From the NCBI GenBank assembly GCA_903875445.1, contig CAIQWD010000041.1:1-64000 (forward strand): 64,000 nt of DNA, in the 5' to 3' direction. Positions 34,434 through 44,098 of the stretch are shown one piece after another. The stretch comes from an uncultured delta proteobacterium (lineage in GTDB: Bacteria > Desulfobacterota > Desulfobulbia > Desulfobulbales > Desulfocapsaceae). A program made the translations under genes and the position numbers. Position 1 is the first letter of the stretch. Every line of letters begins with the position of its first letter. The notes beneath the pieces are model-generated. The model did no database searches. It saw only the letters and a list, made by a program, of their open reading frames with translations, and had not been told where the DNA came from.

Positions 34434-35585
34434 TTACTTGCCGGTGTAGGGGACAAACTTGCCGTTCTTGACGGTCATCATCTCAAAGGCGTCCAGGGTC
34501 AGTCCGTTATGGTCGGTGGCGGAGAAATTATACATGCCGCCGGTTCCGGGCAGATTCTTCAGGCCTTCAATGGCCTCGCGGATTTTTTCCTTGTCGTTGC
34601 CGCCGACGGCAACCGCCTTTTCAAAGATCATGAAGGCATCATAGGCATGGCCGCCGAAGGTCGAGGCGGTCTCCTGATATTTTCCCTCGTAGTCCTTGAC
34701 GTATTGTACCAGAAGGGTCTTCTGGGGATGGCCCTCCGGCAGAAGGTCGGCCATCAGCAAACGCCCGGCGGGGAAGATGACACCCTCGGCAGCCGCACCC
34801 GCCGCCTCGACATACTTGATATTGCCGAAACCATGGCTCTGGAAGATCGGCACCTGCCAGCCGGCCTGGCGGATATTTTTCACAACGATGGACTGGGCCG
34901 GCACGATGGACCAGTTGATAAGGCCCTGCACTGCCTCATTGGCCTTGATCTTGGCAACAACCGCGGAAAGATCGGTAGCCTTGGCGTCGTAGACCTCGGA
35001 CTCGACAATCTCGATCTTGTAGTCGGGGGCGATCTTCTGCAACTGTTCCTTGCCGGCCTTGCCGAAGCCGGAATTATCGACCAGTACGGCGATCTTCGCT
35101 ATCCCCAGTTTGTTCATCTCCTTGAAGATTTTGATCGCTGCAAAAGAATCGTTCTGCGGGGTCTTGAACACCCAGGAGGCGAGTGGATTGACGATGACCT
35201 CAGCGGCGGCGCAAGAGATCAGCGGCGTCTTGGCGTCCTCGAAGATTTTTTTAACAGCCATGGTTTCGCCGGAGCTGGATGGTCCAAGGACCGCCAGAAC
35301 ATTTTCCTCTTCCAGCAATTGCTTGGCAAGGGAGATGGCTTTTTCCGGATTGCCGGCGGTGTCTTTCAGCACCAGTTCGATCTTCTTACCGTTAATTCCA
35401 CCCTTGGCGTTGGCCTGTTCAACCATCATTTCCAGGGTGCGGGCCTCGGGACCACCGAGAAACGAAGAAGGGCCGGTAACGGCCAATAAGGCGCCGACCT
35501 TGATATTTTCGGCCCATACCGATGGCGCCGACAGCAGACAGGTGGCTGCAAACGCACAGAGAGTCTTGCCCAATATCCTTTTCAT
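34434..35585 (-). CDS. livK: Periplasmic substrate-binding protein LivK-like
   Basis: 383 residues. Signal peptide MKRILGKTLCAFAATCLLSAPSVWA, then the type 1 periplasmic binding fold starting IKVGALLAVTGPSSFLGGPEARTLEMMVEQANAKGGINGKKIELV. AAAGGAGG 6 nt before ATG 35585 fixes the start; 29 residues upstream in frame are unlikely to be translated. As the first gene of the cluster it sets specificity. Given the paaK neighbour, an aromatic or carboxylic acid ligand is as likely as a branched-chain amino acid. Confidence 0.92.
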   Translation of the reverse strand: MKRILGKTLCAFAATCLLSAPSVWAENIKVGALLAVTGPSSFLGGPEARTLEMMVEQANAKGGINGKKIELVLKDTAGNPEKAISLAKQLLEEENVLAVLGPSSSGETMAVKKIFEDAKTPLISCAAAEVIVNPLASWVFKTPQNDSFAAIKIFKEMNKLGIAKIAVLVDNSGFGKAGKEQLQKIAPDYKIEIVESEVYDAKATDLSAVVAKIKANEAVQGLINWSIVPAQSIVVKNIRQAGWQVPIFQSHGFGNIKYVEAAGAAAEGVIFPAGRLLMADLLPEGHPQKTLLVQYVKDYEGKYQETASTFGGHAYDAFMIFEKAVAVGGNDKEKIREAIEGLKNLPGTGGMYNFSATDHNGLTLDAFEMMTVKNGKFVPYTGK

Positions 35586-35776
35586 GCACTTTCCTCCTTT
35601 CAATTTATGTCGCTTAACCAGGGATGCCCGGACCTCTAAAATCATTGAGCAACCTACTCGAAAAGGAAACAAACAGGCAAGGTTTTTCCATCGAAAAAGA
35701 AAGCCGGGGTTGGCAAAACCTTTAACGCTCTTCGGTCGAATGCGTCATACAGTCGACATGCGATGCAACCGGCCAA

Positions 35777-36154
35777 TTAAAGCGAGGAAGCCAAGAACAG
35801 ATACACCGTCAGGGCAACGCCCAGGGCACCGACAATGAGATTGGTCAAAGCGCTGAAATAGACGGGATAACCATCGGGTATTTCAGCTGGTTGAAGCGAC
35901 TTCAGTACCTTTTGATATTGTATGGTGGTGGCGGTCGAAGACAGTGCTCCCAAGATGATGAAGGAAAGACCAATCCAAAAGGAGATACCTCGCTGCTGCA
36001 ACGTTTCGCTGTGCTGCGGAAACAATATGTGGACGAACATACCGAATCGTTCAACCACAAACCCAAAGGCCATCAGGGCCAGCGAGGTCCGTGTCCAAGC
36101 GAGGAGAGTCCGTTCCGCGGCGAAGAATACTCTGGGATCTTTAAGGCTGGACAT
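35777..36154 (-). CDS. DUF202 (YidH-like) inner-membrane protein
   Basis: 125 residues. The DUF202 signature RVFFAAERTLLAWTRTSLALMAFGFVVERFG leads into the first of three membrane helices (about 25-45, 60-80 and 100-122). Function is unknown. It stands alone between livK and the sigma54 response regulator, with AAAGGAAT before its ATG. Confidence 0.88.
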   Translation of the reverse strand: MSSLKDPRVFFAAERTLLAWTRTSLALMAFGFVVERFGMFVHILFPQHSETLQQRGISFWIGLSFIILGALSSTATTIQYQKVLKSLQPAEIPDGYPVYFSALTNLIVGALGVALTVYLFLASSL

Positions 36155-36236
36155 ATCGGTAATTCCTTTTTTGCCGCAAGGGCATAAGTTTCGTTTGAGC
36201 AGGCGAGCTGCTCAACTCAGCTTTATCATTCGGTTG

Positions 36237-37580
36237 CTATTCGAGCCCGAACATCTTGATCTTTCGCCAGAGAGTCGTTCGCGGCACACCGAGAATCTCC
36301 GCGGCAATTTTCTTGTTATATTCCGTACTTTCCAATACTCTCAGAATATATCGTCGCTCCATTTCCTGCAAGGAATGCAGACCGTCGCCTTCGAGTGTGT
36401 CGAATTCGAGTTTCTGCAGATCCTTGGGTAAATCGTGTGGCCCGATTTCTTCGTCGTCCGTCAGGGCCACGGCCCGCTCGACAATATTTTCCAGTTCGCG
36501 AACATTACCGGGATAGCTGTAATTCAGCAAGATCTGCAGAGCCTGCGGCTCAATTCCGTTCACCTTTTTGTGAAATGCCAAACTGTATTTTTCGGTAAAG
36601 TGGCGGAGGAGCAAAGGGATATCTTCCCGACGTTCCGCCAAGAGCGGCAAGGCAATGGTTACCACATTGAGCCTAAAAAACAGATCCTCGCGAAAAGCGC
36701 CGATCTCCACCTCATGTTTCAGATCTTTATTGGTGGCTGCGATAATCCTGATGTCAAGATTGATGGGTTTTGTGCCGCCGACCCGGAAGATCTGCCGCTC
36801 CTGGAGAACATGCAGGAGCTTGACCTGCATGGCCAGAGGCATCTCTCCGATCTCGTCGAGAAAAACCGTGCCGCCGGCGGCCGATTCAAGCAGACCTATT
36901 TTTGCGGCCGTCGCTCCGGTAAAGGCGCCGCGTTCATGGCCGAAGAGTTCGCTGTTGATGAGTTCATCGGTAAAACCGCCGCAATTGAAAGCCACAAAGG
37001 GATGATCCTTTTTCTGGCTGAGCTGGTGAATGGCGCGCGCCACCAGCGCCTTTCCCGTGCCGCTGCCGCCCTGCACGAGCACATTGCAGTCGACCGGAGC
37101 GACCTTGCGGATCAGGGCAAACAATTCCTGGATCGTCGGGCTGTTGCCGATTATGGCGGTCAAGCCCGAATCACTGCGCAGGGCCTCGCGCAGGCGCAGG
37201 TTCTCCAGGCGCATGGTAATCTTCTCCTGGGCACCCTTGGCCAACAGGCGGATCTCGGAAAGATTGACCGGCTTGGGAATGTAGTGATAGGCGCCTTTTT
37301 GGATCGCTTCGACGGCGGTCTCGACACTCTTGTAACCGGTGATGATGATCACCTCGGTTTCGGTTCGCAGGGATTTGATGCGGGACAGGATGTCGAGCCC
37401 ATCGAGATCGGGCAGGTGCATATCCAAAAAGACGATATCAAAGGGCTGTTGCATCATACGTTCCAAAAAGGAACGCCCCATGATAAAGGCCTCGACCTCG
37501 TAACCTTCCCGCAAGAGGGCCTGACTGAGCCTGCGGCAGACAATCTCCTCGTCATCGACAATAGCCAGTCGTAGCTTCAT
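36237..37580 (-). CDS. Sigma54-activating response regulator (NtrC family)
   Basis: 447 residues from ATG 37580 (an in-frame ATG at 37592 is possible). The receiver has IVDDEE, FLDMHLPDLDG and IPKPVN. The AAA+ domain has Walker A GGSGTGKALVA, the sigma54-contact loop RGAFTGA, Walker B GGTVFLDEIGEM and the R-finger region AFREDLFFRLNVV. A Fis-type HTH (KKIAAEILGVPRTTLWRKIKMFGLE) ends the protein. The Walker A has Gly and Ala where most homologues have Glu, but the GKA core is intact. It overlaps the partner kinase gene by 4 nt. The perfect -24/-12 promoter and 17-bp inverted repeat upstream of the 39363 operon are its likely targets. Confidence 0.93.
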   Translation of the reverse strand: MKLRLAIVDDEEIVCRRLSQALLREGYEVEAFIMGRSFLERMMQQPFDIVFLDMHLPDLDGLDILSRIKSLRTETEVIIITGYKSVETAVEAIQKGAYHYIPKPVNLSEIRLLAKGAQEKITMRLENLRLREALRSDSGLTAIIGNSPTIQELFALIRKVAPVDCNVLVQGGSGTGKALVARAIHQLSQKKDHPFVAFNCGGFTDELINSELFGHERGAFTGATAAKIGLLESAAGGTVFLDEIGEMPLAMQVKLLHVLQERQIFRVGGTKPINLDIRIIAATNKDLKHEVEIGAFREDLFFRLNVVTIALPLLAERREDIPLLLRHFTEKYSLAFHKKVNGIEPQALQILLNYSYPGNVRELENIVERAVALTDDEEIGPHDLPKDLQKLEFDTLEGDGLHSLQEMERRYILRVLESTEYNKKIAAEILGVPRTTLWRKIKMFGLE

Positions 37581-39070
37581 GATCCAGTCCATCCTATAAA
37601 ATCGCCTGTCGGGGTTTCCGAGACATGGGGCAGCAAGACGGTAAATCTTGCCCCTCGACCGGCCTCACTGAAGACTTCGAGCCTGCCGCCATGGCGCTTG
37701 ATAATCGAATAACTTACCGCAAGGCCAAGGCCAGTGCCCTTGCCGACCTCCTTGGTCGAAAAAAACGGCTCGAAGATCTTATGTTGAATGTCGGCGGGAA
37801 TGCCGGACCCGGTATCCTCGACGGTGAAACTGATATAGCCTTGAACCTGCGACCGAGCGACATGCATGGCAATTTTGCCGCCCTGCGGCGTCGCCTGAAT
37901 GGCATTCTGCAGCAAATTGGTAAATACCTGCTGCAGATTTCCGAGATTGCCGCGAACGAGCGGAAGGTCGCGGCTGACCGAGGTCTCAAGACGCAAACCG
38001 ACCATTTTGAACTGATTTTTAACGAGAGCAATGGTGCTGTTCAGGATCTGCTCCGGGGCAATCTTACTGAAGACCGGGTTTTCCGTACGGGAAAAATCCA
38101 GCAGATTTTTGACGATATCGGCGGCTCGCTCGGCCTGACTGATTATATCGTCAATCATTTCCGTGCAACCGTCATCCATTCTATTAATATATTCCTCTCT
38201 GAAACTTTCGGCGGTAAGAGCAATGTTGTTGATGGGGTTGTTCAGTTCGTGGGCAATTCCGGCGGTAAATGTACCGATTGCGGCAATTTTCCGGGCTTGA
38301 ACCAGATCTTCCTGGTTGTTTTCCAATTCCTCGGCCATGCGGTTGAAGGCCTCGATCAGCCCGGATATTTCTTCCAGGCGGACACCATCGTAACGGATCG
38401 GTCGGAAATCCCCGCGCCCAACCAGGCGGGTCGTCTCCATCACCACATCCAGGGGCTTCAGCAGGCCATGGGAGATAAGCCAGAGAACCAGGGTCATCGG
38501 AAACAGGAAGATGGCGAAAAAGGCGAAGGGAAGAATCGAAGTCCTGGCGATGGTCGCATGGATGCGTGTTCGTTTGAGCTCGCGAAAATGATCCGCCGAA
38601 TCGGTCAGTTTCTTGCCGAGGTTGCGCAGTATTTCGGGAGCTGCCGAATCCCCGTCGGCGATCCGGTCGACCAAGTGGCGGTAATCGAGCAGGGTGGTTT
38701 TGAAATCGGCAAAGGGTTGTTTGCCGTCAAGCTGCGGCAGATCCTCCGAGAGATCTCCGACCAGAATATCGATACGGCCCAGATATTCCTTGCTTTCAAG
38801 GATGTTCTGCTGGTCACGGTAAATCAGAAAGTTTTTTTCAAATCTCCGTAATTCTAGAATATTGTTCAGCAAATCGTCATACCGTTCACTTAAGACCATC
38901 CGCGTCCGAAGCGTTGACAGATTCCAGAAATTCATCGCGGTCAGGGCCGAGATGGAGAGAAAGGTCACAGCGAAGATGACGAAAATCTTGCCCTTGATCG
39001 ATCTCAGTCGCAACCACCTCACACTGATGCGGGAAAATCTCTGCACAAAAAATTCCCAGACGCCACTCAT
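37577..39070 (-). CDS. Membrane sensor histidine kinase, partner of the sigma54 regulator
   Basis: 497 residues. TM1 is at about 25-45, a periplasmic helical sensor of roughly 120 residues follows (LRRFEKNFLIYRDQQN, the helical-bundle style), and TM2 is at about 185-205. HAMP is next (GLLKPLDVVMETTRLVGRGDF), then HisKA with His274 in GIAHELNNPINN. The HATPase has NLLQNAIQATPQGG, DTGSGIPADIQHKIFEPFFSTK and GTGLGLAVSYSI. AAGGAGG before ATG 39070 sets the start. The bicistronic kinase-regulator pair is divergent from the universal stress protein operon. Confidence 0.92.
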   Translation of the reverse strand: MSGVWEFFVQRFSRISVRWLRLRSIKGKIFVIFAVTFLSISALTAMNFWNLSTLRTRMVLSERYDDLLNNILELRRFEKNFLIYRDQQNILESKEYLGRIDILVGDLSEDLPQLDGKQPFADFKTTLLDYRHLVDRIADGDSAAPEILRNLGKKLTDSADHFRELKRTRIHATIARTSILPFAFFAIFLFPMTLVLWLISHGLLKPLDVVMETTRLVGRGDFRPIRYDGVRLEEISGLIEAFNRMAEELENNQEDLVQARKIAAIGTFTAGIAHELNNPINNIALTAESFREEYINRMDDGCTEMIDDIISQAERAADIVKNLLDFSRTENPVFSKIAPEQILNSTIALVKNQFKMVGLRLETSVSRDLPLVRGNLGNLQQVFTNLLQNAIQATPQGGKIAMHVARSQVQGYISFTVEDTGSGIPADIQHKIFEPFFSTKEVGKGTGLGLAVSYSIIKRHGGRLEVFSEAGRGARFTVLLPHVSETPTGDFIGWTGS

Positions 39071-39108
39071 CGAAAAATCCTCCTTATCCGGTCCTATGGT
39101 CAAAGATC

Positions 39109-39165
39109 ATTCCAGTTTGAAACAATCGTCCATGAACAATACAGGTATTTGTTTCAAATTGGAAT
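39109..39165. promoter_or_regulatory. 17-bp inverted repeat, likely upstream activating sequence
   Basis: ATTCCAGTTTGAAACAA (39109-39125) and TTGTTTCAAATTGGAAT (39149-39165) are inverted copies with one mismatch, separated by 23 bp. It lies 75-131 bp upstream of the sigma54 promoter at 39240, the usual distance for an NtrC-type activator site. It could also control the divergent kinase gene. Confidence 0.7.
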
Positions 39166-39239
39166 AATAAAAAACGCTGCCGCCGACTCCGGTTGCTGTA
39201 TCAACTTTGAATTACACTACTATTTTTTGATAATTCGCT

Positions 39240-39255
39240 TGGCACCAACCTTGCA
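39240..39255 (+). promoter_or_regulatory. Sigma54 (-24/-12) promoter
   Basis: TGGCACCAACCTTGCA matches the consensus TGGCAC-N5-TTGCA, with GG and GC separated by 10 nt. It reads toward the universal stress protein gene at 39363 and the operon behind it. An activator site and the gene for a sigma54-dependent response regulator are adjacent. Confidence 0.88.
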
Positions 39256-39362
39256 AATCAACAACCGATTGAGAAACCAAAGGGATCAGCGCCGCAAGTT
39301 TGCAGGAGTTCATGCGGTCGGTCCTAACATTGCAATATTCGTGTCCTTCTTCTGACGGCTGA

Positions 39363-39785
39363 ATGGAAAAAATACTTGTGGCGATAGACGGCAAACACGG
39401 AGCCTGGGAAGCCTTGTCCCACGCCTGTTCCCTGGCCAAGCGGATTCATGTTCAACTCAATGTTCTTCTGGTCATTTCATTGACAAGAGGGCATCACTCA
39501 CAAGTCGAGACAGATACGGAAGATCATATAAAAAAACGGCTCGAACTGCTCATTGAGGCAGCCAAGTCGGAGGGAATTACCATTAATTATTTTATCGCGG
39601 AGGGGAACTATGACGACGAGGTGATCAATTTTATCAACCATAACAAGATAACTTTATTGGTGCACGAAACCCCTGAGAGCAACACGCGACCGGCAAGCAA
39701 TGAACGGGCGGCTTCTTTACGCTCGCTCCGACACCGAATAGCCTGCAAGATGGAAGTCGTTGCCCCGAAGAAATCATGCACCTGA
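39363..39785 (+). CDS. Universal stress protein-like protein, first gene of the sigma54 operon
   Basis: 140 residues with one UspA-like fold: KILVAIDGKHGAWEALSHACSLAK at the start, then a YFIAEGNYDDEVINFINHNKITLLVHETPE segment. The normal C-terminal ATP loop (G-x2-G-x9-G-S) is absent; instead the tail reads ASNERAASLRSLRHRIACKMEV. It is therefore probably an ATP-independent Usp variant. No clear ribosome binding site is seen. The next gene starts 17 nt after its stop. Confidence 0.8.
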   Translation: MEKILVAIDGKHGAWEALSHACSLAKRIHVQLNVLLVISLTRGHHSQVETDTEDHIKKRLELLIEAAKSEGITINYFIAEGNYDDEVINFINHNKITLLVHETPESNTRPASNERAASLRSLRHRIACKMEVVAPKKSCT

Positions 39786-39801
39786 ACTTCGAGAGGATTA
39801 C

Positions 39802-40743
39802 ATGAGCCTTACAATGAACCTGTATCTCCCCATCGCCGGCAACAGTGTTAACTGCGTGGCGATATTCGGACTTGGCGGTGCTGTCGGCCTTTTATCCGGT
39901 ATTTTCGGAGTGGGCGGTGGCTTCCTAATGACCCCACTTTTGATGATGATGGGCATCCCGCCGACCGTTGCCGCCTCATCCGACTCCAACCAGATCGTCG
40001 GCGCCTCCACCTCGGGGACGCTTGCCCATTTCCGCCATGGCAATGTCGATTTCAAAATGGGTTTCCTGCTGCTTCTCGGCGGTATCGCCGGAGGCAGCAT
40101 CGGCGTGCAGATCATCAAGATCCTGCGCCAACTCGGTAATGCCGATTTCCTGATCAGTATTACCTATGTCCTGATGCTCGGCTTCGTCGGCGGCTACATG
40201 TTCCTGGAAAGCCTGCAGGCCATGCGCAAAGCCAAGGCCCCCGACAAAGCCCAGGCCGCACCGCCCAGGCGTGAATCGATCTATGCCAAAATGATTCGCA
40301 GCATGCCCTTCCAGATGGATTTTCAACGTTCCGGTATCCGCCTTTCACTCCTTATGCCCCTTGCGCTCGGTGTTCTGGTCGGCATCCTGGCGGCGATCAT
40401 GGGCGTCGGCGGCGGCTTTATCATGGTGCCGGTCATGGTCTACCTGCTGCGCATGCCGATGCATGTTGTAGTCGGCACCAGTCTCTTTCAGATTCTTTTC
40501 ACCTGCATCAATGTCACCATTATGCAGGCCACCCAAAATCATACGGTCGATTTCGTCCTGGCCCTGCTCCTCTTGATCGGCTCATCCCTCGGCGCCCAAG
40601 TGGGGGTCAAGGTCGGCAAAAAATTGGGCGGTGAGCAGTTGAAAATCCTTCTCGCTTCGCTGGTTCTCATCGTCATGTTCAAGATGCTTTACGATCTGTT
40701 GGTTCGGCCGGATATTCTCTTGGCCTATATGGGAGGACACTGA
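39802..40743 (+). CDS. TSUP (TauE/SafE) family permease
   Basis: 313 residues in two halves with the glycine signatures GLLSGIFGVGGGFLMTPLLMMMGIPP near residue 30 and GILAAIMGVGGGFIMVPVMVYLLRMP near 200. A charged cytoplasmic loop (about 145-185) separates them. Proteins of this family export sulfite, sulfonate or other small organic anions. GAGAGGA before ATG 39802 sets the start. It sits between a Usp-like gene and a TIGR02186-like gene; the latter pairing is common and suggests a two-component transport unit. Confidence 0.88.
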   Translation: MSLTMNLYLPIAGNSVNCVAIFGLGGAVGLLSGIFGVGGGFLMTPLLMMMGIPPTVAASSDSNQIVGASTSGTLAHFRHGNVDFKMGFLLLLGGIAGGSIGVQIIKILRQLGNADFLISITYVLMLGFVGGYMFLESLQAMRKAKAPDKAQAAPPRRESIYAKMIRSMPFQMDFQRSGIRLSLLMPLALGVLVGILAAIMGVGGGFIMVPVMVYLLRMPMHVVVGTSLFQILFTCINVTIMQATQNHTVDFVLALLLLIGSSLGAQVGVKVGKKLGGEQLKILLASLVLIVMFKMLYDLLVRPDILLAYMGGH

Positions 40744-40744
40744 A

Positions 40745-41515
40745 ATGCGGAAGATTCATCACTACTTAATCCGGTTGGCATTGTTTTTGGGGATCCTTGT
40801 TCTCCCTTGTTTGTCTCTGGCCGACACGATCGGCAGCCTTTCCACCACCCCGGAACACATTTTGATGGGTGCCCAGTATGATGGACTCAGCCTGAAGGTG
40901 AATGGCACCGTTCCAGCGGGCAGCGACGTTATCGTACTTTTCACCGGTGCGGGCAGCGAGCTGCACCTGCGGGAAAAGGGTAAGGTCTTTGGCCTGTTAT
41001 GGATGAACGTCGGTAAGGTTACGCTGAAAAATGTGCCCAAAGTCTGTCTCGTCGATTCTTCCCGCTCTTTTGAGGAACTTGGCAAGGTTGCCGATCCCTA
41101 CCGCTTGAATGGCTTACGTGATGCCATTGAGGTTGAAAAGGGAAGTGGCAGCGGCAATATCGATATAGCCCGGGAATTGCTGCTCTTGAAAAAAGACGAA
41201 AGGTTGTATAGTGAAACTGCCAAGGGTGTGATCCTCGGCGCCGATGAGGGGGCAAGTCGCACCTTTGCAGCGAACATGCCGATCCCGTCAGCCATCGCCC
41301 CCGGCGAGTATCAGGTCGAGGCTGTCGCCATCAAGGATGGAGCGGTGGTTGGTAGATATGTCACCGCAGTTAAGGCCGAGTTGACTGGTTTTCCTCTGTG
41401 GCTCAGCAAGCTGGCCTATGAAAAAAGTATGCTCTATGGCGTGCTGGCCACAGTTATCGCCCTTGTCAGCGGCTTGGCAATCGGCCTTGTGTTCCAGAGC
41501 AAGGGGGCCCATTAA
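40745..41515 (+). CDS. TIGR02186-like membrane-anchored protein
   Basis: 256 residues. A signal peptide (HHYLIRLALFLGILVLPCLSLA), a periplasmic beta-rich domain of about 190 residues (ILMGAQYDGLSLKVNGTVPAGSDVIVLFTG is characteristic) and one C-terminal membrane anchor (about 228-250). The family has no known function and is often found beside TSUP permeases, suggesting a periplasmic partner. It begins 1 nt after the TSUP stop. Confidence 0.8.
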   Translation: MRKIHHYLIRLALFLGILVLPCLSLADTIGSLSTTPEHILMGAQYDGLSLKVNGTVPAGSDVIVLFTGAGSELHLREKGKVFGLLWMNVGKVTLKNVPKVCLVDSSRSFEELGKVADPYRLNGLRDAIEVEKGSGSGNIDIARELLLLKKDERLYSETAKGVILGADEGASRTFAANMPIPSAIAPGEYQVEAVAIKDGAVVGRYVTAVKAELTGFPLWLSKLAYEKSMLYGVLATVIALVSGLAIGLVFQSKGAH

Positions 41516-41529
41516 GTCCGGGTGTCTCG

Positions 41530-44097
41530 ATGTATCGAATGTTGAAAAACCTGCTCGCTTTCCGGCGTCCCGCAAGACGTGTTTTGCCCTTTTCGGTGCT
41601 CTTTAAAAAATTTCAGAGCATCCTGGAAAGAAATAATCAGATTTTGGAACTCATTGCCGACATGGGCGACAAACTGGGAGGCGAGTATGTTTTCGACCGT
41701 CACTATATTGAGGTAGCGACCGAGAAAATTCAAGACCAGGTCTTCAAGCTCATTTCCGATCTCAGTATCTTGAATCAACATAAAAATACCGAGCTTTTTC
41801 TTGCCTGCGAACACATTCTCCAGGAGGTCCAGAAAGAACTGTCCGGCAAGCATATTCTGAATACCGGTAAATTCGTTATACCGCTCAGTGAGCTGGGCCA
41901 TGAATTGAAAGAACAGGCTGGTTATAAAATGGCCAATCTTGGCGATATTTATAATCGTTTGGCCTTGTCGACACCGGATGGTTTTGTCATAACATCGCGT
42001 ACTTTTCTGGAATTTATGCAAAGAAACGACTTGTTGCAGAAAGCCGAATTGGCCATGGGGCTTTGGCAAACCCGAGATCTTGCTGCCTTGAAGTTGCTTG
42101 CCGACGAGATGCAGAAGGGTATCTCTGCCGCCTCTCTGCCGCGCAGTCTGGCATCGCAGATCTTGGCGGAATTTGACCGCCTGTCCGAACGAATGAAGAA
42201 GCGGGATATCACGGTAGCATTGCGCAGCAGCGCCTCGGGTGAAGATGGGGCCAGCAGCTTTGCCGGCCAATACGAATCGGTACTCAATGTCTCCCGCGAT
42301 CAGCTTCTTGACAGCTACCGCCGGGTAGTGGCCAGTGCCTACTCTTACAAGGCCTGGCAATATCGCCTTGACAGAGGCTATCACGAACATGAAACCACCA
42401 TGGCAGTTGGTTGTCAGGTTATGGTTGAAGGTCGAGCCAGCGGCGTTCTCCATACCTTCGCCCCGCATCTCGCCGATGGGGTTATGGTCGCCAATGCGGT
42501 ATGGGGTTTGTGTTCTCCGGTGGTGCGCGGCGAGAAATCAACGGATACCATAATCCTTGATCGCACCCCGCCGTACACGTTACGTTCATTTTCCGTCGTC
42601 GACAAAGCTCAGCGTCTTGTACTCGCTCCTGGCGGAGGTACAAAATGGGAAGATACCCCGGCAAAATTACACGCAGCCCCAAGCATTACGCCTGTACAGA
42701 TGCACAATCTCGCCGAAGCGGCAATGAGCATTGAACGTTATTATAAACGTCCGCTGGAAATAGAATGGACCTATGATTGGCATGACCGTTTACAGATTCT
42801 CCAGGCGCGCCGCTTGCGTTACTGGAGTGCCCCCTCCCCCTCGGAAGAGCAAATAGGCGCGGCTACCCGCAACGCCGAAATCATTTTTACCGGCAAAGGC
42901 GCTATCGCCCAGTGCGGAGTTGCCGTAGGCGAGATTTTTCTAGTCGAAAACGATGCGGATCTGGAGGCCTTCCCGCATGGCGCGATCATGCTGGCCCGCC
43001 ATACTTCCCCGCGTTATGCCGGCATCATGCCTAAGGCTCGGGGCATCATCACCGACGTCGGATCTCCGACCGGCCACATGTCGACCCTCGCCCGTGAATA
43101 CCGGGTACCGACCATAGTCAATACCGAGGTGGCGACCAGCCTGCTCTCCACCGGCGATGAAATTACCCTGGATGCCACCCAGAATACCGTGTATCGTGGG
43201 CATATCAGTGTACTTGATCGTTTTGAGTTGATTGAGGAGGAGGTTTTTGAAGATTCCTACGAATATCGATTATTGCGCCGGGTACTGCAGCATATCAGTC
43301 CGCTCAATCTTGTTAATCCTCAGAGTGACGACTTCGTTCCGGCCTCCTGTCGCACCTGCCATGATATTACCCGTTACATCCACGAAAAGGCGGTTGAAGA
43401 ACTCATTCACCTGAGCGAAAAGCAGGAGGCACAGTATCTTTCGGCACCAAAGCGTCTGATAGCCGATATCCCGCTCGGTCTCTTGGTCATTGATGCGGGC
43501 GGTGGCACGAAGTGTCAGCCGGATGCCCGCACTCTCACCCCGGATCAGATTGTTTCCCTGCCGCTCCACGAATTGCTCGAAGGTCTGATCGGTCTGGGAA
43601 TGTGGTGCACCGAGCCTGTTGCCGTTGATTTGGGGAGTTTCATGGCAAGCCTGACCCGCACCTTTTCCTCCTCCATGGCCAGCCCCAAGGAGGTCGGTCG
43701 GAATCTGGCCGTGGTGCTGCCCGATTACCTGAATATCAACATGCGCCTCGGCTATCACTTTACGATAGTTGATGCCTATATTGCCAAAGAGATGAACGAC
43801 AACTACATCTATTTTCGCTTTCTCGGCGGGGTGACCGAGTTGATCCGCCGCTCCAGACGAGCAACTTTTATTGCCAAGGTCTTGGCGCATTTCGATTTTC
43901 GAGTGGAAATACATGGAGATCTTGTGGTAGGCAGACTGAAGAAACTTTCTTTGCCCCGTATGTCCGAACGGATGCGCATGCTCGGTGGGTTGATCGGCTA
44001 CACCCGCCAACTCGACGCCCGGATGCACTCGGATAAAGATGTGGCCAGCCATACAGAGATATTTATCAACGCTATGAAAAGCGTAATTGGAGGATAA
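41530..44097 (+). CDS. PEP-synthase-like ATP-grasp/phospho-His protein with novel C-terminal domain, copy 1
   Basis: 855 residues. An N-terminal helical region (1-130) is followed by a pyruvate-phosphate-dikinase-type ATP-grasp (about 135-445). The motifs present are YKMANLGDIYNRLALSTPDGFVIT, LRSSASGEDGASSFAGQ, VMVEGRASGVLHT and EIEWTYDWHDRLQILQARRL. The swivelling domain (about 455-570) has the phospho-acceptor His516 in GSPTGHMSTLAREYRVPTIVN. The PEP/pyruvate barrel is missing. In its place is a 300-residue domain, shared with the two downstream paralogues, with CRTCHDI, HEKAV, VIDAGGGT, DYLNINMRLGYHF and YIYFRFLGG. It may therefore phosphorylate a different acceptor, or act in signalling. 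Function is not known. Confidence 0.85.
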   Translation: MYRMLKNLLAFRRPARRVLPFSVLFKKFQSILERNNQILELIADMGDKLGGEYVFDRHYIEVATEKIQDQVFKLISDLSILNQHKNTELFLACEHILQEVQKELSGKHILNTGKFVIPLSELGHELKEQAGYKMANLGDIYNRLALSTPDGFVITSRTFLEFMQRNDLLQKAELAMGLWQTRDLAALKLLADEMQKGISAASLPRSLASQILAEFDRLSERMKKRDITVALRSSASGEDGASSFAGQYESVLNVSRDQLLDSYRRVVASAYSYKAWQYRLDRGYHEHETTMAVGCQVMVEGRASGVLHTFAPHLADGVMVANAVWGLCSPVVRGEKSTDTIILDRTPPYTLRSFSVVDKAQRLVLAPGGGTKWEDTPAKLHAAPSITPVQMHNLAEAAMSIERYYKRPLEIEWTYDWHDRLQILQARRLRYWSAPSPSEEQIGAATRNAEIIFTGKGAIAQCGVAVGEIFLVENDADLEAFPHGAIMLARHTSPRYAGIMPKARGIITDVGSPTGHMSTLAREYRVPTIVNTEVATSLLSTGDEITLDATQNTVYRGHISVLDRFELIEEEVFEDSYEYRLLRRVLQHISPLNLVNPQSDDFVPASCRTCHDITRYIHEKAVEELIHLSEKQEAQYLSAPKRLIADIPLGLLVIDAGGGTKCQPDARTLTPDQIVSLPLHELLEGLIGLGMWCTEPVAVDLGSFMASLTRTFSSSMASPKEVGRNLAVVLPDYLNINMRLGYHFTIVDAYIAKEMNDNYIYFRFLGGVTELIRRSRRATFIAKVLAHFDFRVEIHGDLVVGRLKKLSLPRMSERMRMLGGLIGYTRQLDARMHSDKDVASHTEIFINAMKSVIGG

Positions 44098-44098
44098 C

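Noticed and set aside
33507-35489. A 660-codon open frame on the plus strand opposite livH and livK
   Set aside because: Product is His/Gly/Asp-rich with no recognisable domain, while the minus strand encodes clear LivH and LivK. It arises from GC-rich codon usage.
41512-42468. A 318-codon frame antisense to PEP-synthase-like copy 1
   Set aside because: No domain homology; the plus strand has an unambiguous ATP-grasp in that region.
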